Assembly (NCBI GenBank): GCA_036307305.1
Contig: JAXJXV010000021.1
Location: 1-64,000, forward strand
Length of the DNA: 64,000 nucleotides
From: SIG607 sp036307305
GTDB taxonomy: Bacteria; Bacillota; Clostridia; Oscillospirales; Acutalibacteraceae
Direction: 5' to 3'
A program made the position numbers and the translations under genes. Of this stretch, positions 16,281-24,165 are shown piece after piece. Each line of letters begins with the position of its first letter. The stretch's first letter is position 1. The notes beneath the pieces are model-generated. The model searched no databases, was not told the DNA's origin, and saw only the letters and a list, made by a program, of their open reading frames with translations.

Positions 16281-16309
16281 AAACGGTGCTTTGTACCGTT
16301 TTTATTTTT
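16278..16309 (+). terminator. terminator of nucleotidase gene
   Basis: AAAACGGT / ACCGTTTT stem with loop GCTTTGT and a TTTTTATTTTT tail. Its tail also overlaps the end of the decayed nitrilase frame on the other strand. Confidence 0.8.
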
Positions 16310-16711
16310 CAAATATATCAGGACAAAGTCCATTGTTTATAAAGTCGTCGTTTCTTACTATGCTACCGCCAAAACCTGCTGTGCGCATATATTTAAAATC
16401 GGGGTTTATTTCTTCAGTAATACTTCCGATTTCTTTACCGATATTATTTAAAATATTAAAGCAGTAAGCTTTTCCTGCGCCTCTATAATGTCAACACGCT
16501 CACCTCTCTGATAACCTGGGACAACTATTATATCGGGTTTGTGCCTTGCCAAATATTCAATTTGCTCGTTAAAGTAAACGTCATAACAGGTCATAAAGCC
16601 GAAACGAATGGAATCGAGGTCGCATACACAAGTTCCGTTACGCTTTTCCAATACGATTATAGCAACATAGGAAGACTTTGATTTTGCAATTTCAGATGAT
16701 TTATCCAGCAT
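16302..16711 (-). pseudogene. decayed carbon-nitrogen hydrolase (nitrilase superfamily)
   Basis: The minus strand from 16711 encodes the middle of a nitrilase-type amidase with the catalytic Cys in FGFMTCYDVYF and then KPDIIVVPGYQRGERVD. At about 16470, in a GGAAAAG run, the frame is lost; a second frame continues as KAYCFNILNNIGKEIG and on through RTAGFGGSIVR to a TAA at 16302. The N-terminal third, with the catalytic Glu and the usual start, is missing, since the GH28 promoter lies there. So this gene has both a truncation and a frameshift. The first half alone could be read as an 87-aa gene, but it would not be functional. Confidence 0.82.
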
Positions 16712-16776
16712 TTTTCCAGCTCTGTTAATATTACAAGGTTGTATAAAGTATATATTTTTTCAACTGAAAATAAACT

Positions 16777-16804
16777 TTGATTTGGTAGATAAATATGATA
16801 TAAT
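16777..16804 (+). promoter_or_regulatory. sigma-A promoter for GH28 gene
   Basis: TTGATT (16777-16782), 16-bp spacer, TATAAT (16799-16804). Confidence 0.6.
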
Positions 16805-16856
16805 AAAATAAAAACTTGTTGGTTTGAGCTACAGATTTTTAAAAGGAGAAACCAAG

Positions 16857-18353
16857 ATGATAAAGGCAATATGTTCTGCAAAGAAAATCGTTTTATACTG
16901 GGATTTACCACAGAATTATAAAGACGGTAATAAATACAAGGTTTATATTAATGGAAAGCCTGTAGGCGAAACGGTTTGTTGCCACCTTCCAATAGAGGAC
17001 CTTACTCCTGATACCGAATATGAGTGTTTGGTAGAAATGTGCGGGTCGACCTATGATGTGATAGGAAAATTAATCTGCAGTACACTGTGTGAAAAAGAAA
17101 GAATAGATATAACCAAGCCGCCTTATAACGCTGTGGGCGACGGTGTTACGTTGAACACAAAGCAGATTCAAAAAGCAATTGATAATTGCAGGGAAAATCA
17201 GTATGTATATATTCCTAAGGGCGATTTTATGACAGGCTCTCTTTTCTTACACTCTGATATGGAGCTTTATATTGATAAGGATGCGGTTTTACACGGAACC
17301 GATAACGTTAAGGATTACGAGCCAAAAATTAAAAGCCGTTTTGAAGGTCATGAAATGATGTGCTATGCGGCGCTTCTAAATATTGGTGAATTGGACAGAG
17401 AAAAGGGATATATCTGTTCTAATGTTAAAATCACGGGGGGAGGTACCGTTTGCGGAGGGGGAAGACCTCTTGCGGAAAATGTAATAAGTGTTGAAACCGA
17501 GCTTTTAAAGGATTATATCGAGTCGCTTGGCGACAAAATTAAAGAGTGCGAGAGCGCTCAGACAATTCCCGGCAGAGCAAGACCGCGCCTTATTAATGTA
17601 AGCTCTGCGCAGAACGTTACTATAAGCGATATAACCGTTATGAACGGCTCGTCATGGAACGTTCATATGATATATTCGGATAACGTTGTTACGTATAATT
17701 GTGTTTTCCGTTCCCAAGGTGTATGGAACGGAGATGGATGGGACCCTGATTCTTCCACTAATTGCACGATTTTTGGCAGTGAATTTTTTACAGGTGACGA
17801 CGCCGTTGCTGTTAAATCGGGGAAAAACCCTGAGGGAAATATTATTAATACGCCTTGTGAACATATTCGTATATTTGACTGTATAAGCCATTTTGGACAC
17901 GGAATTACTATTGGTAGCGAGATGTCAGGTGGAGTAAATGACGTTCGTATATGGAATTGCGATATGAGTAATTCTGTATATGGTGTAGAAATTAAATCCA
18001 CTAAAAAAAGAGGCGGATATGTTAAAAACGTCACAGTGAAACACTCAAAGGTAAGCAGGGTATTGATACATACTGTTGGATATAATGATGACGGAGAGGC
18101 AGCCCCTGAGGTTCCTTTGCTTAAAGATTGCGTTTTTGAAAATCTGCAGATTATGGGAAGAATGAAAAATATGAATGGCGAAACGAAGCCTTGCAATGCT
18201 ATTGAGCTTTCGGGCTTTGACATACCTGACCATTTTATAAGAAACGTGAAATTCAAAGATATTGTTATCGGCGGCGAGGGCGAAAACCAACAACATAAAA
18301 TAATCTTACAGTGCTGCGAGGGCGTAAGCTTTGAAAATATAAGCTGCTTTTAA
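16857..18353 (+). CDS. GH28 family polygalacturonase-like glycosidase
   Basis: 498-aa right-handed beta-helix enzyme that probably hydrolyses galacturonide bonds of pectin fragments. Residues 1-75 look like a small fibronectin-type domain. The helix starts with the family segment YNAVGDGVTLNTKQIQKAID. Catalytic motifs: DGWDPDSS, FTGDDAVAVKSGKN, GHGITIGSE and VEIKSTKKRGG. No signal peptide is seen, so it is likely cytoplasmic and acts on imported oligosaccharides. The ATG at 16857 has AAAAGGAG eight bases upstream. It is a single gene; no pectin transporter is adjacent. Confidence 0.9.
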   Translation: MIKAICSAKKIVLYWDLPQNYKDGNKYKVYINGKPVGETVCCHLPIEDLTPDTEYECLVEMCGSTYDVIGKLICSTLCEKERIDITKPPYNAVGDGVTLNTKQIQKAIDNCRENQYVYIPKGDFMTGSLFLHSDMELYIDKDAVLHGTDNVKDYEPKIKSRFEGHEMMCYAALLNIGELDREKGYICSNVKITGGGTVCGGGRPLAENVISVETELLKDYIESLGDKIKECESAQTIPGRARPRLINVSSAQNVTISDITVMNGSSWNVHMIYSDNVVTYNCVFRSQGVWNGDGWDPDSSTNCTIFGSEFFTGDDAVAVKSGKNPEGNIINTPCEHIRIFDCISHFGHGITIGSEMSGGVNDVRIWNCDMSNSVYGVEIKSTKKRGGYVKNVTVKHSKVSRVLIHTVGYNDDGEAAPEVPLLKDCVFENLQIMGRMKNMNGETKPCNAIELSGFDIPDHFIRNVKFKDIVIGGEGENQQHKIILQCCEGVSFENISCF

Positions 18354-18448
18354 ATATATTGAGTTCAGCTAAAGTTCTTGCTGAAAACCTGTGCAATACA
18401 TATAGCTTGAAACCTTGTATATCATCAAAACTAAATTTTGCATATTAT

Positions 18449-18583
18449 CAGTGGCAACGCCACTGCATCTCATCAAGCCGATAGGTATTAGTATACACAC
18501 CTTCGGTGTGATGATATGCGCCGCATAAAAGCGGCGGTGATATACACGCTAAAGCGTGAAGATATGCCAAGCCTATCGGCTTG
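18449..18583. repeat. cloverleaf-like inverted-repeat element
   Basis: A free hairpin (CAGTGGC-AAC-GCCACTG, 18449-18465) is followed by a 110-bp unit closed by a perfect 12-bp stem, CAAGCCGATAGG (18474-18485) with CCTATCGGCTTG (18572-18583). Inside are three perfect hairpins: CACACC/GGTGTG (18496-18510), GCCGC/GCGGC (18520-18535) and CACGCT/AGCGTG (18545-18558). They are separated by related linkers of the type GATGATATGC, GGTGATATAC, GAAGATATGC. It has no coding frame. The pattern suggests a non-autonomous palindromic repeat or a structured RNA. The stretch 18354-18448 shows nothing recognisable. Confidence 0.75.
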
Positions 18584-18587
18584 AATA

Positions 18588-18619
18588 AAAAATCCTTGTT
18601 CTTTGGAACAAGGATTTTT
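18588..18619. terminator. terminator-like hairpin
   Basis: 14-bp perfect stem AAAAATCCTTGTTC / GAACAAGGATTTTT with loop TTTG. It directly precedes the broken tRNA copy, just as a hairpin precedes the intact tRNA at 19709. Confidence 0.75.
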
Positions 18620-18725
18620 GGTTGCGGGGGAAGGGTGCGGGTGTCCGGTGGACACCTCTGTGCTAAGCACAGAAGCACCGACCGAGGCGGCAGCCGAGAC
18701 CTTGAACGTGCAACCTCCGGGTTAT
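18618..18725 (-). pseudogene. broken tRNA-fMet 3' portion with inserted hairpins
   Basis: Read on the plus strand, TTTGGTTGCGGGGGAAGG at this site matches the 3' end of the intact tRNA gene at 19707 onward. The match then breaks for about 64 bp (18635-18698) and resumes as ACCTTGAACGTGCAACC-TCCGGGTTAT, corresponding to the T-arm and 3' anticodon stem. The inserted piece contains hairpins GTGTCC/GGACAC and CTGTGC/GCACAG. The 5' half of the tRNA is missing. It therefore looks like a partial tRNA duplicate disrupted by a palindromic repeat. Confidence 0.6.
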
Positions 18726-18727
18726 CT

Positions 18728-18960
18728 TTTTAAGGCTCAGCCTTAAAAAGCCTCTTGTGGTACCCAAAAATTTTCAGGGCTTGGAGCACCCAAAATTTTT
18801 GACCACTGCGCTTCGTTATGCGACCTGTTTCGTCCACCGGACGCGGTCGCAACCTCACCCAACGAGCAACGCTCGTCGACCTCATAGCCCAAAAAACGTA
18901 GCTTGAAAATTTACACCACAAGAAAAATCTCTTCGTCCAAAAGGACAAAGAGATTTTTTT
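18728..18960. repeat. hairpin-rich non-coding stretch
   Basis: A run of short inverted repeats without genes: TTTTTAAGGCT/AGCCTTAAAAA (about 18727-18749), a nested pair GCGACC...GGTCGC containing GTCC/GGAC (about 18819-18851), GAGC/GCTC (18868-18878) and an AAATCTCTT...AAGAGATTT terminator-like stem (about 18926-18957). It continues the palindromic array begun at 18449. The region 18961-19072 is AT-rich and shows nothing further. Confidence 0.55.
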
Positions 18961-19072
18961 GGCACGTTGCACCGAAAAAGATATCATACATTATTGTAAT
19001 CCGTTCTATAACAAACTCAGATAACCTCAACTGCATTTTTTCGTATAAATTCATTCTTTACACCATTTTAAA

Positions 19073-19423
19073 CTATTTGTTCAATTTACTCTTTGCAGTA
19101 TTTATTGAAGTAATTAGTAATTTTTTAACCTCAATACACTTATCTAAAATATCATTATTGTCGTAATAGCCACTTTCAATTAAAAGTTCCAACCAATACT
19201 CACTTTCAGAACATTCTTTAAGTGCTATTTGAAGTTTGGCAATAAAATCGGCTGTTCCGTGCCCGTAAAACGCTTCACGAATATTTGCACCGATACTTGT
19301 ACCGCTACGGATAAGTTGATTTGTGAGAACGGATTCCTTTTTAGTTTGTTTTACATAGTTACAAACTTTTATAATCTGCAAAGCAAATGCCTTGGATTTT
19401 ATCATTAAAGGGCTTTCTTTCAT
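19073..19423 (-). CDS. four-helix bundle protein, S23 / 23S rRNA intervening-sequence type
   Basis: About 116-aa helical protein with the family pattern KSKAFALQIIKVCNY, SGTSIGANIREA and a C-terminal segment with SEYWLELL. Such proteins were first found encoded in intervening sequences of 23S rRNA genes and are also free-standing; related bundles serve as accessory proteins in diversity-generating retroelements, but no reverse transcriptase is here. Function is unknown. The ATG at 19423 follows GAGGTG by six bases. Repeats made of purine/pyrimidine blocks lie upstream, which supports a mobile cassette-like nature. Confidence 0.85.
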   Translation of the reverse strand: MKESPLMIKSKAFALQIIKVCNYVKQTKKESVLTNQLIRSGTSIGANIREAFYGHGTADFIAKLQIALKECSESEYWLELLIESGYYDNNDILDKCIEVKKLLITSINTAKSKLNK

Positions 19424-19464
19424 CACTCTCACCTCTTATCATTATTTTATCACTAAAAAGTAAA

Positions 19465-19485
19465 AAGCGCAAGGCAAAGCCTTGC
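19465..19485 (-). terminator. terminator-like hairpin upstream of S23 gene
   Basis: GCAAGGC-AAA-GCCTTGC (19469-19485); on the minus strand it is followed by GCTTTTTACTTTTT, suggesting it ends transcription coming from the tRNA side. Confidence 0.55.
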
Positions 19486-19530
19486 AAAAATACTTATTAC
19501 CTCTTACTTCTTACTTATTACTTTCCAAAG

Positions 19531-19692
19531 CCCCAAGGACTTTTTAGGTAAGAGTGAAGAGGTAATAGGTAAGAAGTAAGCCCCAAGGACTTTTTAGGTA
19601 AGAGTGAAGAGGTAATAGGTAAGAAGTAAGCCCCAAGAACTTTTTAGGTAAGAGTGAAGAGGTAATAGGTAAGAAGTAAGCCCCAAGAACTT
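19531..19692. repeat. 50-bp tandem repeat, three copies plus part
   Basis: Units 19531-19580, 19581-19630 and 19631-19680 are nearly identical (CCCCAAGGAC, TTTTTAGGTAAGAGTGAAGA, GGTAATAGGTAAGAAGTAAG joined), with a partial fourth copy of about 12 bp at 19681. The third copy and the partial one carry CCCCAAGAAC. Complementary sequence at 19493-19520 could pair with the purine-rich part of any copy, and the CCCCAAG of each copy can pair with CTTGGGG at 19699-19705. There are no unique spacers, so it is not a CRISPR array. Confidence 0.9.
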
Positions 19693-19707
19693 ATCGTCCT
19701 TGGGGCT
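19678..19707. terminator. hairpin next to tRNA 3' end
   Basis: AAGCCCCAAGAAC pairs with GTCCTTGGGGCTT around TTATC. It lies immediately beyond the tRNA 3' end on the minus strand and is a likely processing or termination stem; its left arm is shared with the 50-bp repeat. Confidence 0.6.
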
Positions 19708-19708
19708 T

Positions 19709-19784
<76 letters not shown>

Positions 19785-19814
19785 ATATATGCGCAACTCA
19801 AAGTTTGCTAATAT

Positions 19815-19842
19815 ATTATAACACATAATTTTTATTTTGCAA
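19815..19842 (-). promoter_or_regulatory. sigma-A promoter for tRNA-fMet
   Basis: Minus strand TTGCAA (19837-19842), 16-bp spacer, TATAAT (19815-19820). Confidence 0.6.
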
Positions 19843-19897
19843 GTACTTTTTTAAAAAAGTGTAAAAATGATTGATAATTTATTGTCATTCTTTTTTC

Positions 19898-19926
19898 TTG
19901 CTCTTTGCAGACAAATGTTTTATAAT
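19898..19926 (+). promoter_or_regulatory. sigma-A promoter for the rnf operon
   Basis: TTGCTC (19898-19903), 17-bp spacer, TATAAT (19921-19926), giving a leader of about 70 bases before rnfC. Confidence 0.6.
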
Positions 19927-20005
19927 AAAGTAGTGTAATTATATATTGCATACTTTACATTATATGCAAAGTATTTGTTATTATTCATAAAAAGGAGGCT
20001 TTTTC

Positions 20006-21340
20006 TTGGAATTCAAGGAAACGATACTTTCTCCCCTTGGTAATATTGGTGGAGGAACCTATCTGCCACATCACAAGAATACTTCAAATTGTGAATCGGT
20101 CGTTATGCCTGTTCCCGAAAAGGTTATTATACCTATGCGTCAGCATATAGGCGCCGCCTGTGAGCCTGTTGTAAAAAAAGGTGACAAGGTTTACGTAGGT
20201 ACGCTTATAGGAGATATAGACCGTTTAGTAAGCGCCCCTGTTCATTCAAGCGTTTCGGGTACTGTGGAAAAAATAGATAAAATTCTTATGCCTGACGGAC
20301 AGTACGTAGATGCGGTGTTCATAGATTCTGACGGAGAAATGACGTCAGACCCCAGTATAAAACCGCCTGTTATAAAAACAAAGGAAGACCTTATAAATGC
20401 CGCAAGGGATTGCGGACTTGTAGGACTTGGCGGCGCGGGTTTTCCTGCTCACGTAAAGTTCAGAGTCAAGGATGATATCCATCTTGATACTCTTATTGTC
20501 AACGGTGCTGAGTGTGAGCCGTTTATAACCGCCGACGAGCGTTGCTGTCTTGAGGATTATAATGACATTCTTGAGGGTGTTTATCTCATTAAAGAAAAGT
20601 TGGGTATAGACAGAGTTATAATCGCTGTTGAGAACAATAAAGAGGACGCTATTGAAAAGCTTTATGAAGTAGCCTGTGATACCAGAGATACTGACGATAC
20701 CGTAAAGGTTATGCGTCTTACTACCCGTTATCCTCAGGGCGCGGAAAAGGTACTTATATATTCAGTGCTTAAAAGAAAGGTCCCTGCTGGAAAACTCCCC
20801 AGTGACGTTGGCTGTGTGGTTATGAACGTTTCTTCTGTCGCCGCTCTTTATAAATATATAAGAACGGGTATGCCGCTTGTTTCCCGCCGACTGACTGTTG
20901 ACGGCGGCGCAGTTGAACAGTCTCAAAACCTGATTGTTCCTATTGGTACAAAGGTAAGCGATATACTTGATTTCTGCAAAAGGAAAGAGGAAGGTCCTAC
21001 ACGACTTCTTCTTGGCGGTCCTATGATGGGAACTGCCTTGCCCGATGATAATTTTGTTATAACTAAAACCAATAACGCTCTTCTTGCACTTATTGAGGAC
21101 GAAATTCCACGTCCTACAGGCTGTATACATTGCGGAAGATGCGCCTCCCACTGTCCTATGAAGCTTAATCCGTCGGCAGTTGAACAGGCGCTTAACGCGG
21201 GCAGTACCGAAAGAATTAAAAAGCTTTATGCAGACTACTGTATGGAATGCGGAAGCTGTGCGTATAGCTGCCCTGCAAGAAGACCTCTTGCACAGATAAT
21301 GCGAATGGCAAAGAAAGAATTAAGGAGGAATGCTAAATGA
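20006..21340 (+). CDS. rnfC: Rnf complex subunit RnfC
   Basis: Peripheral NADH-oxidising subunit of the ferredoxin:NAD+ oxidoreductase (Rnf), which couples electron flow between reduced ferredoxin and NAD+ to Na+ or H+ pumping. It has the N-terminal barrel region, a glycine-rich GLGGAGFPAHVK motif (near residues 144-155) for NADH/FMN and two 4Fe-4S motifs, CIHCGRCASHCP and CMECGSCAYSCP, near the C-terminus. The start is TTG at 20006 behind AAAGGAGG, seven bases away. 444 aa. It leads rnfCDGEAB and overlaps rnfD by an ATGA. Confidence 0.96.
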   Translation: MEFKETILSPLGNIGGGTYLPHHKNTSNCESVVMPVPEKVIIPMRQHIGAACEPVVKKGDKVYVGTLIGDIDRLVSAPVHSSVSGTVEKIDKILMPDGQYVDAVFIDSDGEMTSDPSIKPPVIKTKEDLINAARDCGLVGLGGAGFPAHVKFRVKDDIHLDTLIVNGAECEPFITADERCCLEDYNDILEGVYLIKEKLGIDRVIIAVENNKEDAIEKLYEVACDTRDTDDTVKVMRLTTRYPQGAEKVLIYSVLKRKVPAGKLPSDVGCVVMNVSSVAALYKYIRTGMPLVSRRLTVDGGAVEQSQNLIVPIGTKVSDILDFCKRKEEGPTRLLLGGPMMGTALPDDNFVITKTNNALLALIEDEIPRPTGCIHCGRCASHCPMKLNPSAVEQALNAGSTERIKKLYADYCMECGSCAYSCPARRPLAQIMRMAKKELRRNAK

Positions 21341-22260
21341 CCAACAAGTTAATAGTAAGTTCTTCTCCCCATATTCATACTCCCGATACTACAAGCTCAA
21401 TTATGCTTGACGTTATAGTAGCACTGCTTCCTGCGTCGGCTTTCAGTCTCGTACTTTTCGGTTGGCGTGCATTTTTGCTTATTGCCGTTTGTATAGTAAG
21501 CTGTGTAGTTTTTGAAATTCTTGCCTGTAAACTTTTTGGACACGATATTACAATAAGAGATTTAAGCGCAGTTGTTACGGGACTTATTCTTGCCCTTAAT
21601 CTGCCGTCCTCTCTTGCGGGTAAAAATATATGGATGGCTGTTGTAGGCTGTTTTGTTGCAATATTTATCGTTAAGCAGATGTTTGGCGGACTGGGACATA
21701 ACTTCGTTAATCCTGCTATCGCGGCGCGTATAGTACTGCTGGTTTCTTTCCCTGCGCAAATGACTAAATATTACGCGCCCTTCAGCAACGCCGTTAGCGA
21801 GGCGACGCCTCTTGCTAATCCTCAGGTACAGTTGTCTGTAAAAGAGTTGCTTTTCGGTACCTATGGAGGAAGTATAGGTGAGACTTCGGTTATATTCCTT
21901 GTTATCGGCGGACTTTATCTTATGATAAGAGGCATTATAAAACCTATTATTCCGTTAACCTTTATGGGTGGCGTGGCGTTGCTTTCTTTTGCAACGGGCG
22001 GAAATCCCTTGTTTGAAATATGTACGGGCGGTGTTGTACTGGGCGCTATATTTATGGCAACCGACTACGTTACAAGCCCTGTTACTAACTGGGGTAAGGC
22101 TATTTTTGGTTTTGGCTGCGGAATTATAACAGTTATAATCCGTATGGGTCCCGCTGTTGAGGGTGTTTCCTTTGCTATACTCTTTATGAATCTTTTAGTG
22201 CCTCATATCGACCGTATAACAGCGCGTAAACCTTTTGGATGGGAGGCGCCGCAGAAATGA
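21337..22260 (+). CDS. rnfD: Rnf complex subunit RnfD
   Basis: Membrane subunit with about nine hydrophobic segments and covalently bound FMN. The candidate flavin-linked Thr is in VSEATPL (Thr157); the family form is SGATPL, so the Gly-to-Glu change is a small variation. 307 aa. The start overlaps rnfC (ATGA) and its stop overlaps the rnfG start, so translation is coupled along the operon. Confidence 0.95.
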   Translation: MTNKLIVSSSPHIHTPDTTSSIMLDVIVALLPASAFSLVLFGWRAFLLIAVCIVSCVVFEILACKLFGHDITIRDLSAVVTGLILALNLPSSLAGKNIWMAVVGCFVAIFIVKQMFGGLGHNFVNPAIAARIVLLVSFPAQMTKYYAPFSNAVSEATPLANPQVQLSVKELLFGTYGGSIGETSVIFLVIGGLYLMIRGIIKPIIPLTFMGGVALLSFATGGNPLFEICTGGVVLGAIFMATDYVTSPVTNWGKAIFGFGCGIITVIIRMGPAVEGVSFAILFMNLLVPHIDRITARKPFGWEAPQK

Positions 22261-22865
22261 AAAAGTTAGATATAAATAAAGTGCCGATAACTACGGCTAT
22301 ACTGTTTATTATTTGTATTGTAGTTACTGCGGCTCTTGCAGGAACGAATTATATTACCAAAGACCGCATTAACGAGCTTAGTATAAAGGCTGAAAATGAC
22401 GCTATGAGTATGCTGGTTCCTGCCGATAATTATACCGACCATACAATAGAGGTAGAATCACAGTTTTATACATATTATAAAGCTGAAAAATCAGGAGAAA
22501 CGACAGGCTATCTCATTACCGTTTCTGAAAACGGCTACGGCGGAGAAATAAAACTGATGGTTGGTACTGACAGTCTGGGTAAGGTAACGGGTGTGAAAAT
22601 CCTTGCCGCAGACGATGAAACCCCAGGTCTTGGCGCGAAGGTGAAAAGTAAAAGCTTTTACGGTCAGTACGACGGTAAGGTTAAAGACGTTGTATTGCAA
22701 AAGAACAATGCTGATTCTTCTAAAAATGAGGTAACTGCTGTTACAGGCGCTACAATTTCTTCCACAGCAGTAAATAAAGCTGTGAATAAGGCGCTCGGTG
22801 TCATAGATATAATTGTAAATTCAGAAAAAGCAGTTGATGTAGGGGAGGGTGAGTTAAATGGCTAA
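22257..22865 (+). CDS. rnfG: Rnf complex subunit RnfG
   Basis: Single-pass membrane protein with an extracytoplasmic FMN-binding domain. One N-terminal membrane segment (residues 11-29) and the flavinylation motif TGATISS with Thr166 are visible. The ATG at 22257 overlaps the rnfD TGA and has GGGAGG ten bases upstream. 202 aa. Flavin attachment would need an ApbE transferase, which is not encoded in the window. Confidence 0.94.
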   Translation: MKKLDINKVPITTAILFIICIVVTAALAGTNYITKDRINELSIKAENDAMSMLVPADNYTDHTIEVESQFYTYYKAEKSGETTGYLITVSENGYGGEIKLMVGTDSLGKVTGVKILAADDETPGLGAKVKSKSFYGQYDGKVKDVVLQKNNADSSKNEVTAVTGATISSTAVNKAVNKALGVIDIIVNSEKAVDVGEGELNG

Positions 22866-23586
22866 AAACAAAACGCTGTCCTATTTTACTAACGGTATTC
22901 TTAACGAAAATCCTGTGCTTCGTCTTGTACTTGGTACCTGTCCTACCCTTGCAGTTACTACTGCTTTTATGAACGGTATAGGTATGGGTGCCGCGGCAAC
23001 AATCGTGCTTGTATGCTCAAACGTGGTTATTTCACTTCTTAGAAACGCAATTCCCCAAAAGGTAAGAATTCCTGCATTCATAACCATTATTGCAGGTTTT
23101 GTCAGTATCGTTCAGTTGCTTGTTAAGGCTTATGCTCCCGCAATAGATAAGTCCTTGGGAATTTTTCTGCCGCTTATTGTTGTTAACTGTATAATTCTTG
23201 CGAGAGCAGAAATGTTCGCAAGTAAAAACAGTGTTATACCAAGCCTTCTTGACGGACTTGGTATGGGAGTTGGATTTACCGTTACATTGTCCATAATGGG
23301 ACTTATCCGCGAAATTTTAGGTACGGGTCAGGTTGTTATAAGCGAAAGCCTCGTTATTCCCGTTACCTCAGCTTTGGGTATTGAGCCTATGCTTCTTTTT
23401 ATTCTTCCGCCCGGTGGATTTTTTGTGTTTGGTCTGCTTATTGCTCTTTCTAACAAAATTGCAACTATGCAGGGCAAAAAGGCAGTGGAGAATATGGGCT
23501 GTGACGGTTGTCCCTCAAAGAGTGTGTGTCAGCTTTTAGAGGAAGAAAAGCAAAATGCCGAAAAGGAGGAATCAGGTAATGATTAG
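22858..23586 (+). CDS. rnfE: Rnf complex subunit RnfE
   Basis: Integral membrane subunit of 242 aa related to NqrD, with the conserved segment NPVLRLVLGTCPTLAVT and helices carrying a Cys in IVVNCIILARAEMFA, one of the symmetric Cys positions at which RnfA/RnfE hold an iron-sulfur centre. A soluble Cys-containing tail (MGCDGCPSKSVC) follows. It overlaps rnfG by 8 bp and rnfA by 8 bp. Confidence 0.95.
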   Translation: MAKNKTLSYFTNGILNENPVLRLVLGTCPTLAVTTAFMNGIGMGAAATIVLVCSNVVISLLRNAIPQKVRIPAFITIIAGFVSIVQLLVKAYAPAIDKSLGIFLPLIVVNCIILARAEMFASKNSVIPSLLDGLGMGVGFTVTLSIMGLIREILGTGQVVISESLVIPVTSALGIEPMLLFILPPGGFFVFGLLIALSNKIATMQGKKAVENMGCDGCPSKSVCQLLEEEKQNAEKEESGND

Positions 23587-24151
23587 TTCTATTGTTTCCA
23601 TTATCCTTGCAGGTATTTTTACCGATAATATGGTACTTGCAAAGTTCCTCGGTATATGTCCCTTCCTTGGCGTTTCCAAAAAGGTGGGAACTGCTGTAAG
23701 TATGGGCGGCGCCGTTACCATAGTAATGCTTCTTGCGACTGCTGTAACGTGGCCTATATACCACTTTTTACTTGAAGAAAAATATGCATATCTGCAAACT
23801 GTGGTATTCATTCTTATTATTGCCGCTCTTGTACAGCTTCTTGAAATTCTTATAAAGAAATTCCTTAAATCTCTTTATAATTCTTTTGGTATATACCTTT
23901 CTCTTATTACCACAAACTGTGCGGTACTCGGTATTACTCTTTTGAATTTCACAAGTAATTACGGATATGTTGAGTCTCTTTTCAATGCGCTGGGCGCAGG
24001 TCTTGGCTTTACTCTTGCAATGTTTATTTTCTCAGGGGTCAGAGTAAGACTTGAATCTTCCAATATTCCAAAAGGATTGCAGGGATTGCCTATTACACTT
24101 ATTGCGGCGGCACTTGTGTCTCTGTCCTTTATGGGATTTGCGGGAATGTAA
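23579..24151 (+). CDS. rnfA: Rnf complex subunit RnfA
   Basis: Integral membrane subunit of 190 aa related to NqrE and homologous to RnfE. Conserved segments are GIFTDNMVLAKFLGICPFLG and LITTNCAVLGITLLN, each with the Cys expected at the shared membrane iron-sulfur site. The ATG at 23579 is used because AAAGGAGG lies nine bases upstream; the open frame extends eight codons further without support. Confidence 0.95.
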   Translation: MISSIVSIILAGIFTDNMVLAKFLGICPFLGVSKKVGTAVSMGGAVTIVMLLATAVTWPIYHFLLEEKYAYLQTVVFILIIAALVQLLEILIKKFLKSLYNSFGIYLSLITTNCAVLGITLLNFTSNYGYVESLFNALGAGLGFTLAMFIFSGVRVRLESSNIPKGLQGLPITLIAAALVSLSFMGFAGM

Positions 24152-24165
24152 GGGGGTAAATTAAA

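Noticed and set aside
17663..18256. Minus-strand open frame across the GH28 gene
   Set aside because: Antisense to conserved catalytic motifs; no ribosome site or family features.
18448..18678. Minus-strand frames of 60-76 codons in the palindromic zone
   Set aside because: They run through hairpins and the tRNA remnant and have repeat-derived composition; no protein family is visible.
19073..19423. Part of a diversity-generating retroelement
   Set aside because: The S23-type fold resembles the Avd accessory protein, but there is no reverse transcriptase, template repeat or variable gene.
19531..19692. CRISPR array
   Set aside because: The 50-bp units are direct tandem repeats with no variable spacers and no cas genes nearby.
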